From: Arachnopeziza araneosa
Taxonomy: Eukaryota; Ascomycota; Leotiomycetes; Helotiales; Arachnopezizaceae
Direction: 5' to 3'
DNA length: 64,000 nt
NCBI GenBank assembly: GCA_003988855.1
Contig: QYAI01000119.1
Span: forward strand, 25,593-89,592
The position numbers were made by a program, and so were the translations under genes. This document shows positions 22,820-34,031 of this stretch, one piece after another. How positions within the stretch are numbered: the first letter of the stretch is position 1; each line of letters begins with the position of its first letter. The notes under the pieces were generated by a model that was given only the letters and a program-made list of their open reading frames with translations, searched no databases and was not told the origin of the DNA.

Positions 22820-24002
22820 GTTCGACTATGCACTGACTCTGATATCTTCTGAAAAAAAGTAGAAGTGTGGAGGGAGGAGAGAAGCTTCCCAGCAGCTTAC
22901 ATGGGAGCTCTGCGGTATTTAATTGATCCATCCTGCAAGGCTAGCTACGGATTTTGGTACCTACATGACATCGTCAGGGGAAAATGGGGATGGGAGTATG
23001 CTAGAGTGAGAAGAATTTGGGTGCAGTGGGGATGGATGGATGGATGGAATTGCTGGGTTAGGAAGCTGCTTGGCAGGAAGTGGTCCGCTACTGTCCTGCG
23101 TACATTTTTACACTCTGCAGGCTAATCAGATCGTCCTTCTTAGCCGTCGAGAAGGATGGGCACGAGCAAATCAGCAGCCCTCCAGCGACGGGGAGCCGTC
23201 TTCATAGGTGAGCGATGCTGATGCACTGCATGACGTTGCGCCCGTTGTGCACCCACGTGCACTGTGAGATTGGCAGGGGCAGCACCTTCAGAGAGACTTT
23301 AGTTCAGCCTCTCCCGCAGTGATTCACCCCCCTAAGATGGGCAACATCAGAGAGCGGATCTGATAAGCACGGGGTGGGAGAAGCTGCATTGCTTGGTTCC
23401 GAGCAGACTGGGAGAGGCGCCACGACAGCCCACTAGTCATGAGTCTTCCGATGATGCGTCATTTAGACCTTCGTTGCGCTTTCGGAATTCGGTATCAAGG
23501 CAAACCAAACGTCTTTCTGATGCCGGGCATTCCAAATATGGACAATAAGGCGCCCGCTCTTCTCCCATTCGAGAGTGATCAACCTGACATGGAGCCTTCT
23601 GGAGAGCCTACGAGAAAAGGATTCTCCAAGCTTCGAATCCTAAATGACTTTGTTTCGCGCATGGGAACTATACTACTGGGAAATTCTAGCTCAAAGCGTT
23701 GGACTGGTTCAAATAGGAATTGTAGTTTGAATGTCAGTGCAAATCAGCCGTGACTTCACGCTTCAACGTTGGGAGTACTGAGGGGCTGTGGAGCCACCGT
23801 AGGAAAGAACTAGGAACTAAATATATAAGTGGCGGTGTCAAGATCGTTTGATCTCAACACCAAATGTTCAAAGATTTCATTCAGAGTCACGCCTTAAGCG
23901 GTTTAAGCTTCAATAAATATCGCTCCAAAGAACGTGGTTTCGGGTCCGATGAGCTCCCCTTGACTTCCGCGCTGCAAACCCAATCATTAGGTCAGCCTTG
24001 AG
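22820..24002. other. Intergenic stretch upstream of the acid phosphatase
   Basis: No supported gene. A 104-codon ATG frame at 23439 lacks any domain. The E-box is listed separately. GGATGGAT repeats occur near 23030-23045. Confidence 0.45.
23254..23259. promoter_or_regulatory. CACGTG E-box, possible phosphate-response site
   Basis: CACGTG followed by C lies about 435 bp upstream of the acid phosphatase ATG. Pho4 of yeast and NUC-1 of Neurospora bind CACGTG/K and control phosphatase genes. The link is inferred from position and family only. Confidence 0.3.
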
Positions 24003-25860
24003 TTAAGCAGCCGCAGAGAGAGCTCTGGCCGTGGATTTAGTCTCTCGCTCGAGCAAAGCTTCCGCGACGCCAATTGGCCCTGCACCGGACTTGATCTCCT
24101 GTACTGCCTCACTCACCCCGAGCTGGCGGTCAGTCCACAAAGGCTCAGGCTCGACGCAATCTTGCTCGCCTACACCAATGAATCCCCCTTGCTTCGCCCA
24201 TTCGCTAGTGCGCTTGATGCCAAGAGCGTTCCAAACGGAGTCAAGAGCTTCGACGAGATGTTCGCGGAATTCGCGGACATGGCCTGGCGTAGGAGTGATG
24301 CGGAGGCGTTCTTGGCCTACTGGGACAGTGGGGTAATTGATTGACTGGACATATATTCCATGAGTGTCGAGAAGCATATCTGATGCTTGTTTGGCAAGTT
24401 CGGCATTTCCGACAAGCAAGGGGATGATATGGGAAGGATTTGGAATCACAGGAATATCTCGTGCATTCAGAGAGTCTTTTACGGCACGTGTATGAAGCTG
24501 CTGCAGACGCCGGTCGCCTTGATATTCCATCTGGTATTCAATTGCTGTCTTCGCACCTGCCATTGTGGCTGGAGGGAGTGAAGTGGTGAAAATGAAGCCA
24601 GGCGCAAGGGAACGAATCGTATCAACCATCTTTGTGGAGCCGGCGATATATCCACCAACGCAACCATAAGCTTTGCCAAGCGTACCGGTAATGATATCAA
24701 TGCGATCCATGATGGAGCCTCTTGGTCGTCCAGCGAGATGGGCGTCATAGTCAAGATGTTCCGCAACGCCTGCACCATGTGGTCCGTACATGCCGACTGC
24801 GTGGACTTCATCCAAAAAGGTGATGGCTCCATACTTGTCAGCTAAGTCGCATATACCTTCAATGGGTCCAATCGAGCCGCACATGGAGTAGACAGATTCG
24901 AAAGCAATGATCTTGGGGACATGGGAAGGGAGGGAAGCGAGTTTGGCTTCAAGATCTGCTAGGTCATTGTGTTTGAAAACCAGCTTCTTGGCACCGGAGT
25001 GACGGATACCTTGAATCATTGAAGCGTGATTGAGGGAATCGGAAAGAATTACACAATCGGGAAGTTTGCTTCCGAGTGTCGCGAGCGTGGCATCGTTGGC
25101 TACGTAGCAGGAGGTAAAAACCAATGCAGCGTCTTTGGCATGAAGTTTTGCGATTGTGGCTTCCAGTTGAACCGCGTGCTGATTGTGGCCTGAAATGTTC
25201 CTGGTCCCTCCCGCGCCAGCTCCATACTCGTCCAATGTATCATGCATCGTTTCCAAGACTTGTGGGTTTCTACCCATGCCGAGATAATCATTTGAGCACC
25301 AGACTGTAACTCGCTCGTTCTTGTTCGACATGTGGGCGCGAGGGAATTCTTTCGCAAGTCGGTTGATATTATTGAAGTAGCGGTACGATTTGTCTTTGTG
25401 TTTTTTGTCGAGTTCGGCATTGTAGAATCCCTCGTAATCAAAATTTGGTTGCTCGGCCTGTGGGGTAGGCTTGACGTGGTGGGCAGGAACTGCAGTGGTT
25501 AGTAGAGCTAAAAATGGGACCATTGAACATACTCTTGCCACGATTAAACAAAGAGTTTTCCACAGCAGCTTCATGGTGTTGAGTGGTGTGGAGTTTGGCC
25601 CTGCCTACTTTTCCAGAGAGGGATCGTGCCCCTCCAAGTGCGGCGGCTGGACCAAGACCAAGCCTTCCACCCCTCGCCGTCTGAATGGCGAGGGCCTTTC
25701 CCATGACGGGGCAGCGACGAGCAATGGTCTGCAGATTGGACATGCTACCACCGCCTGGAGAGGCCTGACGAACGGTGGTTGAGAGGGAGCGCAAAGTGGC
25801 GGGGGAGGTTTTCTTCAAGAATGGACACATGGACTTGGACTGGCGAAGGACGGCGTCCAT
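24003..25860 (-). CDS. hemA: 5-aminolevulinate synthase, mitochondrial
   Basis: Condenses glycine and succinyl-CoA to 5-aminolevulinate, the first and limiting step of haem synthesis, in the mitochondrial matrix with PLP. Exons on the minus strand are 25860-25533 and 25489-24003, with a 43-nt intron; the product is 604 aa. The first 110 residues are basic and Ser/Ala-rich, a presequence. Two Cys-Pro haem-regulatory motifs lie in it (SKSMCPFLKK and ARRCPVMGKAL), the type through which haem blocks import or activity. The core shows WCSNDYLGMG, GAGAGGTRNISG, DSLNHASMI, LDEVHAVGMYG and the PLP lysine in GTLGKAYGC (about Lys382). The acidic C-terminal extension after 520 is usual in fungi. An in-frame GTG upstream at 25905 is less likely than the ATG at 25860. 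Symbol follows the Aspergillus name; yeast calls it HEM1. Confidence 0.97.
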
Positions 25861-26710
25861 GATGGCGGTAGTTGAGGATTCGATTTGGGTTGTTGTTTCT
25901 GGCACCAGTGAACTGATGTCAATTGTTGTTGTTGTTGTTGAAGGAGGAAGAGGAGTGCGGATCTAGGTGTTCGCGGGGAGTGGTAGAATATGGGGTTCAG
26001 TGCGAATCCATCGGCAATTTTCGTCACTGTCCTTCCGACGTCCCGTCAATGGGATAATCAGCTACATTGGCCTCTCGATTGGTCAATTGTGGACAAGACA
26101 CATGTCACCTTTCTTCTTTGGCTCTCGGATGCTGATTTACCCTTTGCATTGATTCGACGTACCGTTTACCCCACATTCGAACTCTTCAGGAAAACGCCTG
26201 ATAGCCTTCTCCTCTTTAGAGACACGCCTCGATAGCTTCAAGAGACACCACGCAGGAGATCGAAAGAGTAAGTCGCTCCCTTCTTCAAATCTTGTCAGTC
26301 TGCCAGTTTGCCACTACCAGTCTGTCACAGTATCTCCACGTCTCGGTGCTGATTCGGTATCGCTTGGGTTGCCGATGATCTGCAGCTCGCTGCATGCATG
26401 CAGGCGTCGGGAAAGCAACAGGAGGCGTATTTCTCCGCGGCCGCACCACCACTGGTACCTCAAGCCCGTTTGCTGCTCCTTCACCGACTTCAACAGGCTT
26501 AGGAGCAGCTGCTAAAATGCTGACGAGACGTGGGTGTGCCACATGCTAACGCAGCTACAGCCTTGGCGTATTCGCCTCGATATCCCAAACCCTCCGTATC
26601 AAAACACCATTACGTATCTGCGAAGCACTCATATCGTATCGTCGTGCTCCTCTAGCAATCCTTAAACGGCGTCAATAAGCGCCACCTCTGCACACGACCA
26701 GTTCGCAGCA
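25861..26710. other. Intergenic stretch
   Basis: Contains the leader and promoter of the 5-aminolevulinate synthase gene, with a short GTT/AAC microsatellite near 25924-25941. No supported gene was seen. Confidence 0.5.
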
Positions 26711-28003
26711 ATGACGCCTAATATCAGTACTCTTCCAATCGAGATCCTCATAGAGATTTGTGTGCCTCTTGATCGATCTGATCTTAAGAATCTTCGGCTG
26801 CTCTCTAGGGCTCTAGACAAAGCATCCCTGCCAAAACTTTACGAAACCATCTATCTGCGAAGCCATACACAGAGCTTCGAGAGACTGCGCTACATCTCCC
26901 AACATGAAAAGCTCCGTAAATTGGTGAGTTGTATCGATTATGATAGGAGGATTTTCCAGAACAGAGAAGCTCGCAGCCTAGTACAATACATATTGCAAAT
27001 ACTTTAACAGCCAGGACGGCGTTCTTGAAGCCGGCATCGAATAAGGAATATTGATAGACACTCTCAAAAGGCTCCCAAATCTGATCGCGATACAATACAC
27101 AGCAAGGCAACCAATTATGCTGCTCGATCAAGTGTCCCACTTCCAGAGGTGATAATATCAGCAGACCGTTTAAAGGTTTCGACCTTCAGTTTTGGCCACT
27201 TTTACACTTAATCAATTTGTCTAGCGACGTTACGCGTCTGAAAAAGCACTCGGGGTATGGTTTAGAACTACAACAGTGGTACAATATTGTTACGCCATCC
27301 AGCGACTGCTATAAAAAATTTCATGTGCTAGAAGAAATTTGCCTCGAGTTGATTTTCGATGCGCATCTAGACTCACAGACATGGCAATTTCCTAATCTGC
27401 TACTTCATGCTCCAAATTTGACATTGTTACGCCTGTCAGCTGATGACTTCCCCCAGGACAGAGACGACGACGCTGTTCAGCTTTCCGAAATAATCACTGA
27501 CCAATCATGTTGGGAGAACCTTGGAGACCTTTCTTTGGAAGGGATGACCACAGGTGGGGAATATCTGAGAGAGCTTCTACGAAAACATACAGAATCTCTT
27601 CAGTCGCTCGACCTTTCTAATATGCGCTTCAAGGTCTTGTTTGCTGAGGAGACGGATGAGTTTGTTTCATCGGATTCCTGGATTGATCTCGTACATTTTC
27701 TCGGGCACGAGATGTCTCTAAAACATATGAGATTTAATGGCTGCTTTAGTAATGGATGGGATGAGAGCTGGGAAGTCGACGAAGTGGCCCCGAAAAATTA
27801 TCTTGATCCAGCAACATCTTGCAAGTCACACCTGAAGTACAAGATCGAGCATTTCATCACGAATGGCGGGCCAACACCATTTACCCCACGTAAACGGCTT
27901 GCAAATTTTGGGGTTTTTTTGGGAAGATCTCAGGTATAATTACTTGCCGTGGTATTACGAAGAGGATTATTCATGGCAGTTTAATCAGAGTGGCTGTTGC
28001 TAA
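26711..28003 (+). pseudogene. Decayed F-box/leucine-rich-repeat-like gene
   Basis: F-box proteins recruit substrates to SCF ubiquitin ligases. The first frame, from an ATG at 26711, has a typical F-box (TLPIEILIEICVPLDRSDL, then LRLLSRALDKASLPKLYET) and ends at TAA 27005-27007. Coding-like sequence continues in other frames. Near 27005-27120 a frame reads YFNSQDGVLEAGIE, stop, ILIDTLKRLPNLIAIQY. From about 27215 a third frame gives a leucine-rich region (LEEICLELIFDAH, APNLTLLRLSADDF, HTESLQSLDLSNMRF) up to TAA at 27937-27939. At the GGGG-T7 run near 27910 the frame slips again: the neighbouring frame continues as WEDLRYNYLPWYYEED to a stop at 28001-28003. A GTGAGT after KLRKL could be an intron donor, but it does not repair all the breaks. 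At least three lesions indicate a pseudogene. Confidence 0.6.
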
Positions 28004-28593
28004 CATGCGACCTGAATCAAGTGCAGATGACATTTGCTTAAATTAGGTGTTAAGAAATAATGCCTTATCGCAAGCAACCGTTCCATTGCTTAAAGTGTCA
28101 ACTGTAATAACTCTACAGTGAAAGCTGACTTTCCACCAATCTTTGTATTTAAGGGCCAAGAGCCTCCTCCAACCGTTCTGATAGATGCAGAGTACATGGA
28201 AAGTTGCAAGTACACTCTTTGATCTCGGAACGTTTGGGCTACTCCCTTCTGCAGGACTTGGCATTCAAAGTTGATCGCGCATACATAAGCCTGCAGCAGA
28301 AGCAAAAGCTAGCATGTTCTCCAATCGGAAAAATTAATCGTTCCGGCTGTTCAGGACGCCAAAACTATTGATTTAGGGGACCCGTAAACCTATATAGTTC
28401 ACAAGCCGAGACAGCTTTTTCTACTAATACAACCACCTTTCTCCGGGCAAACACAACCCTTTTTCTCCTGCCTGGGCTATTCGGTAATGTGAATCCATTT
28501 CGGAGCTGATAGGAGCTTAAGCGAGCTCTGGGACCCCTCACTACGTTTCTTGATACTTTTTCCTCCAACTTCACCATTCACCATTCCACCTCC
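28004..28593. other. Intergenic stretch, probable promoter of the Zn2Cys6 regulator
   Basis: No supported gene. Frames on the minus strand (28043-28305) are short and featureless. Confidence 0.45.
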
Positions 28594-30788
28594 ATGAGTG
28601 GGCTTAGTTCGGTAATACCCAAGTCCTCGCCCGGCTTGAGAAGTGCAGGCCGGGCGAAGAGTTGCACCCGCTGCCGTCAGGCCAAGCTTGCTTGCGATGC
28701 GCGAAAGACCTCAACCGGGCCTTGCTCTCGGTGCAGCTCGAGGCACCTCGACTGTCGGTTTGATGCCAATTTCAAGCGCGTGTCAACTAGAAAGTAGCTC
28801 AGCTTACCTTTCTATCGATTTTGTTGTCGCGCTAACCCACCCAGGCTCACGGAAGAGATCAGTCATGGTCTGCACGCTTTGCGCTCTACAGAGCAAATTC
28901 TTCTTCCGGAATCCTTGAATGTAGAATCAACACAGACTCTGGGCTTGAACAGCGTGTTATCGGGAAATGGGAACAGTTTGCTTTCATCAGCACCCTTGCT
29001 AGTGGAAGCTTCCTTTAAGGAGCCCACTTATCACTGGCCAAATATCACAAACAGTGACAAGGTGCGATCCTATACTTTAGGCACACTGAGCCTAGACGCA
29101 GAGATTGTTGTGGAACTGTTTCAACAGTTTGTATCATTACCATCGCATTGTGGCCCTTTTGCTCATTCAATTTTGTAGCTTTGGCCTGCACTACCATCGT
29201 TACCTAATGTTTCTTCAACCTTGTTCTTCGCTATCTGATCTACTCTCCAGGTCGCCGCTGCTCTTCTGGACCATTATTCTGGTGGCTAGTCAAGACCACG
29301 CCCGATTCGCAACTATCTATCAGAAAGTAGCCACAGAGCACGAACGACTCCTGTCGCCAGTTCTTCAGAGAGCCGTCCAGCACATTGAAAATATTCATGC
29401 CTTACTTCTTCTCTGCCTGTGGCCGATCCCCCAATCCCGCCATTTCTACAACCCTGCTTGGAATTATGTAGGACTGGCCATCAATTCCGCCATGCAACTC
29501 GATTGCCATAATCCGATTGGTCCTATCAGCAAGACAAATGGATGGAGAGGCCTTGGACCTGTAGTTGTGAGCGATTTGAGCACCGAGGACCAAGCTCGAA
29601 CTTGGTTAGGCTGTTTCTGGGTTGGATCAGTGTCAGTACTAAGATTCATGCATGTACATCGTTGATTGATCTCATAGGACAGCCATCTTTTACGGATTGC
29701 CCCCACCAATGTCAACGCAGCAACAAATGAGGTCCATTGACAACGCCCTTAGCGCTATCTCCAATTCAATTCCGCCATCGTTTGTTACACTTGTTTCAAT
29801 TCTTAAGATTACGGACTCTGCAGTCGAGACTCTCGGAGGCATTGAAGATCATGCTCTACATTTTTCGCTCACACAAATGTTTGATGACAAGTTAGAGGAA
29901 CTCAAAAAAGCGCATTCTGGTTTATGGAAATCGGAGCTTGAGATCGAATGGTGTAATGCTAAGCTGTATCTTTATGCTCTAACTTTCATAATCCCGGCAA
30001 CTTCAAACCCATCCGATAATATGCAGAAACAAATTCATCGCCAGACCATATTACACAAGGCTCCCGGAGTTGCCTCCAATCTTATAACTGAGCTAGCAAG
30101 ACTCGGTCAGTTGTCAACATCAGATTTATACCCTGGTGGCCTTCTAAATTTTGTCCCAAAGCCGTATTTTACCGCACTTTTCAACGCGACGACATTTCTT
30201 TTTAGGTTTATGGCTACCTGCGTTGCACGTACGTCAGCGCAAGAAAGTCTCGTCATGAGTTTAATTGTAGAGGCACACAAGATTTTTCAGTCCTTTCCGG
30301 AACAGAGAGAACTAACCCGTGCCGCTATCCATATCGAAATGTTCATTGATGTTCTCCGGCATGGAGCTAGTGTCAATATGGATGAGTTGGTTGTAAATAA
30401 CAAGCTGGGAGCGTCAATTATGTTTGATGCAGTGTTCCATGCATGTCAGCAGAGGAATGTAGACCCGCGAACTGGCAAGGCAGCGGCTGTACAGGAATGG
30501 AAAACTGTCAACGAGACTTTTGCACAGAGATTACCCGACGTACCGACGCAGAAGATTGGAGCTACTGAAGGCAAGATTGATGATATTACTGCCTTGGAAA
30601 GTAGTGGTCTTGAATTGGGGCAGCCATCATCAGCCTCTGGGCCACAAAACCCGCAGTGGTGGGGAGAGTGGGAAAACTACATAGACCTTTTCCAAGTCGG
30701 GGGTGAACAGTGGGATGCTATGGATATGGAACAAGTGACGAATAACAATGACAATCTAGATGAGATGGGAGGTTTCATGTACTCATGA
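28594..30788 (+). CDS. Zn2Cys6 fungal transcription factor
   Basis: Nuclear DNA-binding regulator of the fungal zinc-cluster class. Exons are 28594-28793, 28845-29126, 29179-29631 and 29678-30788; the product is 681 aa. The binuclear cluster has Cys24, 27, 34, 44, 47 and 54 (C-x2-C-x6-C-x9-C-x2-C-x6-C), with the usual RCRQAKLACD core. The middle holds the fungal homology region typical of these factors: LFQHFGLHYHRYLMFL, then SPLLFWTIILVAS and GWRGLGP. The tail is acidic. The second intron (GTTTGT) rebuilds the LFQHF motif exactly. The third needs a weak GTCAGT donor, because only that phase joins WVGSVTAIFYG. The oxidase gene 630 bp downstream, on the same strand, has three palindromes in front of it and may be a target. 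No target is proven by the sequence. Confidence 0.9.
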
Positions 30789-31136
30789 ACGGATCTTGGG
30801 TTGGTATGGAGAGAGTATAACAGAGTGGACAGAAATCTTTGCATGAATTAAATGGATGATAGATCACGACGAGTAAAGTGTGAATGTCAGCTGGAAGGCT
30901 CCATAGGTATCAACTCGATAGATATGCGGATATGGAAATTGGCCAGCACCTTACTGGATTCGCTCTATCGACCACCTGAACCGACTCCAAAGCAGATTTA
31001 AAGCCTCATACTCCTACAAGTACATTTCCTCTGCTCACATGTTCCAAAATCCATCAATCCGCATTTTCTCGTGTCAGCCTAGGCCGCGTCTGCTCAAAAT
31101 CAGGTTGCGCGTCCGGTTTACGTCAAGAAAGGGGCA

Positions 31137-31155
31137 AACTGCGAAAACCGCAGTT
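31137..31155. promoter_or_regulatory. Palindrome copy 1 (AACTGCGA-N3-CCGCAGTT)
   Basis: Inverted arms of 8 nt around AAA, with one arm mismatch. It matches the other two copies in length and centre. Its 5' edge is 282 nt upstream of the oxidase ATG. Confidence 0.55.
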
Positions 31156-31199
31156 CGTCTATTCTCGTGTCGCGATGTTGATGATCAGTTGGGAAACTG

Positions 31200-31218
31200 A
31201 GTTGCGAAAGTCGCATCC
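31200..31218. promoter_or_regulatory. Palindrome copy 2 (TGCGA-N3-TCGCA core)
   Basis: The inner arms TGCGA and TCGCA around AAG are perfect, while the outer bases differ from the other copies. It starts 63 nt after copy 1. Confidence 0.5.
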
Positions 31219-31269
31219 GATGTGTTGATTTTGCGTTGCAGGAGGATCTCGCATCATGACTGTTTTTCG

Positions 31270-31288
31270 AACTGCGAGAGTCGCAGTT
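31270..31288. promoter_or_regulatory. Palindrome copy 3, perfect (AACTGCGA-GAG-TCGCAGTT)
   Basis: A perfect 8-nt inverted repeat with a 3-nt spacer, about 130 nt upstream of the oxidase ATG. This is the layout expected for a dimeric regulator. Confidence 0.6.
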
Positions 31289-31418
31289 GGCCATTGTGTT
31301 GTGGGAGTTCTATATATGTCACCAATGTAAGACGTGGTTTCAATATTCTGCCCTCGTCTCATACTAACTTTGTTCTCTTTGCTTCTAAACGCCATTGAAA
31401 TCTATCTTAGCGATCAAG

Positions 31419-33374
31419 ATGCAACTCGAGAACTCATGTCGACCACCGCTTCTTCAGTCGTTATTTCTCTTCTCTTCAATTCTCTACTCCGTTCAAGCTC
31501 ACCCCCGAACCTGCAAGTCAACACCGAATGATGCATCCTGGCCCAAGACCTCACAATGGAACACCCTCAATCGAACCATTTCGGGGCGCTTACTGCATCC
31601 TCTCCCGCCCGCAGCCGCATGCCACTCCTCCTATCTCGGCTCCAGTGACCCTTGCGTTGAGATCGCAGCGGCATGGAGCAACTTCACTTTCCACCAAGAT
31701 AACCCTGTGAGCGTGGCGTGGAACAACATGAACAACGATTCCTGCCTCCCGGACCCATCTGCGCCGTGCAGTGAGCTAGGCTACCCGGTTTATGTCGTCA
31801 ATGCCTCGTCGGCATGTGATGTCAAAGCCGCCGTTGACTTTGCGAGGGAGAATAATATCAGGTTGAATGTTAAGGCATCAGGACATGACTACTTGAGACG
31901 GTGAGTTTGCCGGCTTGGGTCGGGTGGCTGGAGATTGTGGAAAGCTGACGTGATGGACAGATCTACAGCGCCCTACTCTCTCTCGATATGGATGAGATAC
32001 ATGGTTGGAGGATACGAGTATCATGAAACTTTCCAACCAGAAGGCTGTTCCATCACAATCAATACTACTGCAGTGACCGCTGGTGCAGGCTCATACGTTA
32101 GTGATATATACCAGAATCTCAACCTGCACAACCAAACACTCGTTGATGGGATGGGAAGAGAGGTTACCATGGGTGGATACCTTACTGGTGGTGGCCACAG
32201 TCCTCTCTCTCACATGTACGGGCTGGGTGCTGATCAGGTCTACCAAGTTGAGATGGTGACACCTGGTGGAGAAATAATTACAGCCAACGAGTGTCAGAAC
32301 TCAGACCTGTTCTGGGCTGTGCGGGGGGTTAGTACTCGTTTCTAATGAATGAGGAGTGACTGACATCTTAGGGTGGCGGAGGAACGTTTGGAGTTCTGAC
32401 AAAAGTCACAGTTCGCACGATTCCGGCTACCCCAATAGCACTGTATGACTTTAGCCTCCAAACAGAGCCAAACTCTACAGTATACTGGGAAGCATTGACC
32501 TATTTCCTAGCACAATACCCTCCGCTTTCCGCAGCGAACGTCTCTGCTTTCACATATCTCTACCCCAACATCACCCTTACGAAAGGTGGAGATCCTGTAG
32601 CATCTTTCCAAGGGGTCTTTGCCTTGCCCGACCCTACCTCAGCAACCGCATTGGAGGATCTATGGGCACCTTTCTGGACACATATTAATGAGACGTACCC
32701 GAACCAGACACGGACTCAAGCAATCTCGACCGTCTTTCCGAATCTTTACAGCATGTTCCTCGAGTACGCCGATTCCAGCACGGCAGGAGTAGATAAGGTG
32801 GTTGGATCATGGCTTCTCCCTCCGGAGACGTTGACAGATGATGCTCTGCTCCCTGCTCTGGTGGATTTCTTGGGTGATTCTGGGGCCAGGCTGTATATGG
32901 TTTCTGGCAAGGGCGTCTGGGATGCGGAGCCGAGAGGCGGTAGTGATGCTGTCAACCCAGCTTGGAGAAAGGCGTTGATTCATGCTGGCAAGTCATGCTC
33001 AGTCGTGGATCAGGATTGAAGACTGACAAACACAGTGACGTCCCAAGAATGGACACCTCTCAACAAAACCCAGCAAGCGATCGCTGAGCACAGCGTGAAT
33101 GAAATTCAGACCGCGGCGCTACGAAGACTGGTTCCTGATTCTGGAGCTTACATCAACGAGGTAGGATCCCCATGCTCGAATTTTCCCGGACTGATTGCTG
33201 ATGAGACAGGCCTACCTGAACGAACCCGATTTCCAACGCGCGTTCTGGGGATCGAATTATGAAAGGTTATCACAGATCAAGAAGACCGTTGATCCAGATG
33301 ACTTGTTTTGGTGCCAGATCTGTGTCGGGAGTGAGGGGTGGGAAATGGCTGGAGATTACTTATGTCGGGTTTGA
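31419..33374 (+). CDS. Secreted FAD-linked oxidoreductase, BBE/VAO type
   Basis: Berberine-bridge-like flavin oxidases oxidise sugars, alcohols or secondary metabolites with O2; the substrate here is unknown. Exons are 31419-31900, 31961-32327, 32372-32987, 33036-33160 and 33210-33374; the product is 584 aa. The signal peptide ends near SILYSVQA. The FAD-binding (PCMH) half shows NVKASGHDYLRRST, with His156 at the flavin-linking position, GGYLTGGGHSPLSHMYG, and WAVRGGGGGTFGVLT. The C-terminal BBE segment (AYLNEPDFQRAFWGSNYERL, then KKTVDPDDLFWCQICVGSE) is complete. The third intron uses a GC donor (G|GCAAGT, 32988-33035). The gene follows a Zn2Cys6 regulator on the same strand, with three palindromes between them. 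Confidence 0.92.
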
Positions 33375-34031
33375 GAAGGGGAAGCGAAGAACTCAGTTTG
33401 TTCCTAAAATCAAGTAAACGCCCTGTATTAGTTAAAGCTCAAATAACCGTACAAGCATAAGAAGCCGTATTAAGATTGTTGGGTTTTCGTTTCCAAAACC
33501 TGCTTTGTTATGTGTCATTTTCAGAGCTTGTAAGTGCTCTTGTCACGCTGCCAAAACAAAGGTCGGAAAATTATCGATAAAGATAGTGATAACGGCGAAA
33601 CGTCAGAATACTCCATCTTCGCTGGCTAGGTAGTTTGATGCTCTGGAGGAGGAATTAGTTTCGTATTGCATTGCGTGACATTTCCTGCGCAAATGATAAT
33701 GATCGAGGTGAGGATATATTTGATTGGCCACAACACCATCTCCAAACCTGTGATAGATCATGTTGTGGTATATAAATAGGTAGCTTCTCCATATGCAGAG
33801 CCCTTCTCGGTAGTAGACTGTCTTGAACGCGTAGGAAGAGGCTGAAAGACGGCATCTCGGGAGCCAATGGATCCTAGCCGCCCGACCTAGTTGGCAACGA
33901 CAATTGACCAGACCAGAACCGACCTTTGTCAACACAACCAACAACCTTCCTATGGCTCTGAGCGCACTCTTTTGCCGGCCTGACTGACGGCCCCTCTCCT
34001 CGCCCTTCTTGGGAGTGTCGCATTTTCCAAC
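33375..34031. other. Intergenic stretch
   Basis: No supported gene was seen. Minus-strand frames here are short and have no signature. Confidence 0.5.

Larger units (their letters stand above)
30789..31418 (+). other. Intergenic promoter region of the FAD oxidase
   Basis: This 630-bp gap between the regulator and the oxidase contains the three palindromes listed separately. A TATATAT stretch near 31310 lies about 105 nt before the oxidase ATG. No gene was seen. Confidence 0.55.

Noticed and set aside
23439..23753. 104-codon ATG frame between the acid phosphatase and 5-aminolevulinate synthase genes
   Set aside because: No domain or homology is recognised, and it sits in promoter-like sequence.
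26915..27010. GTGAGT donor inside the F-box gene as a real intron that would rescue the frame
   Set aside because: It bypasses only the first break; the in-frame TAA near 27045, the next frame change and the T7 slip remain.
28594..33374. The regulator and oxidase as part of a large secondary-metabolite gene cluster
   Set aside because: No polyketide synthase, peptide synthetase, terpene synthase or other backbone gene is present on either side in the window.
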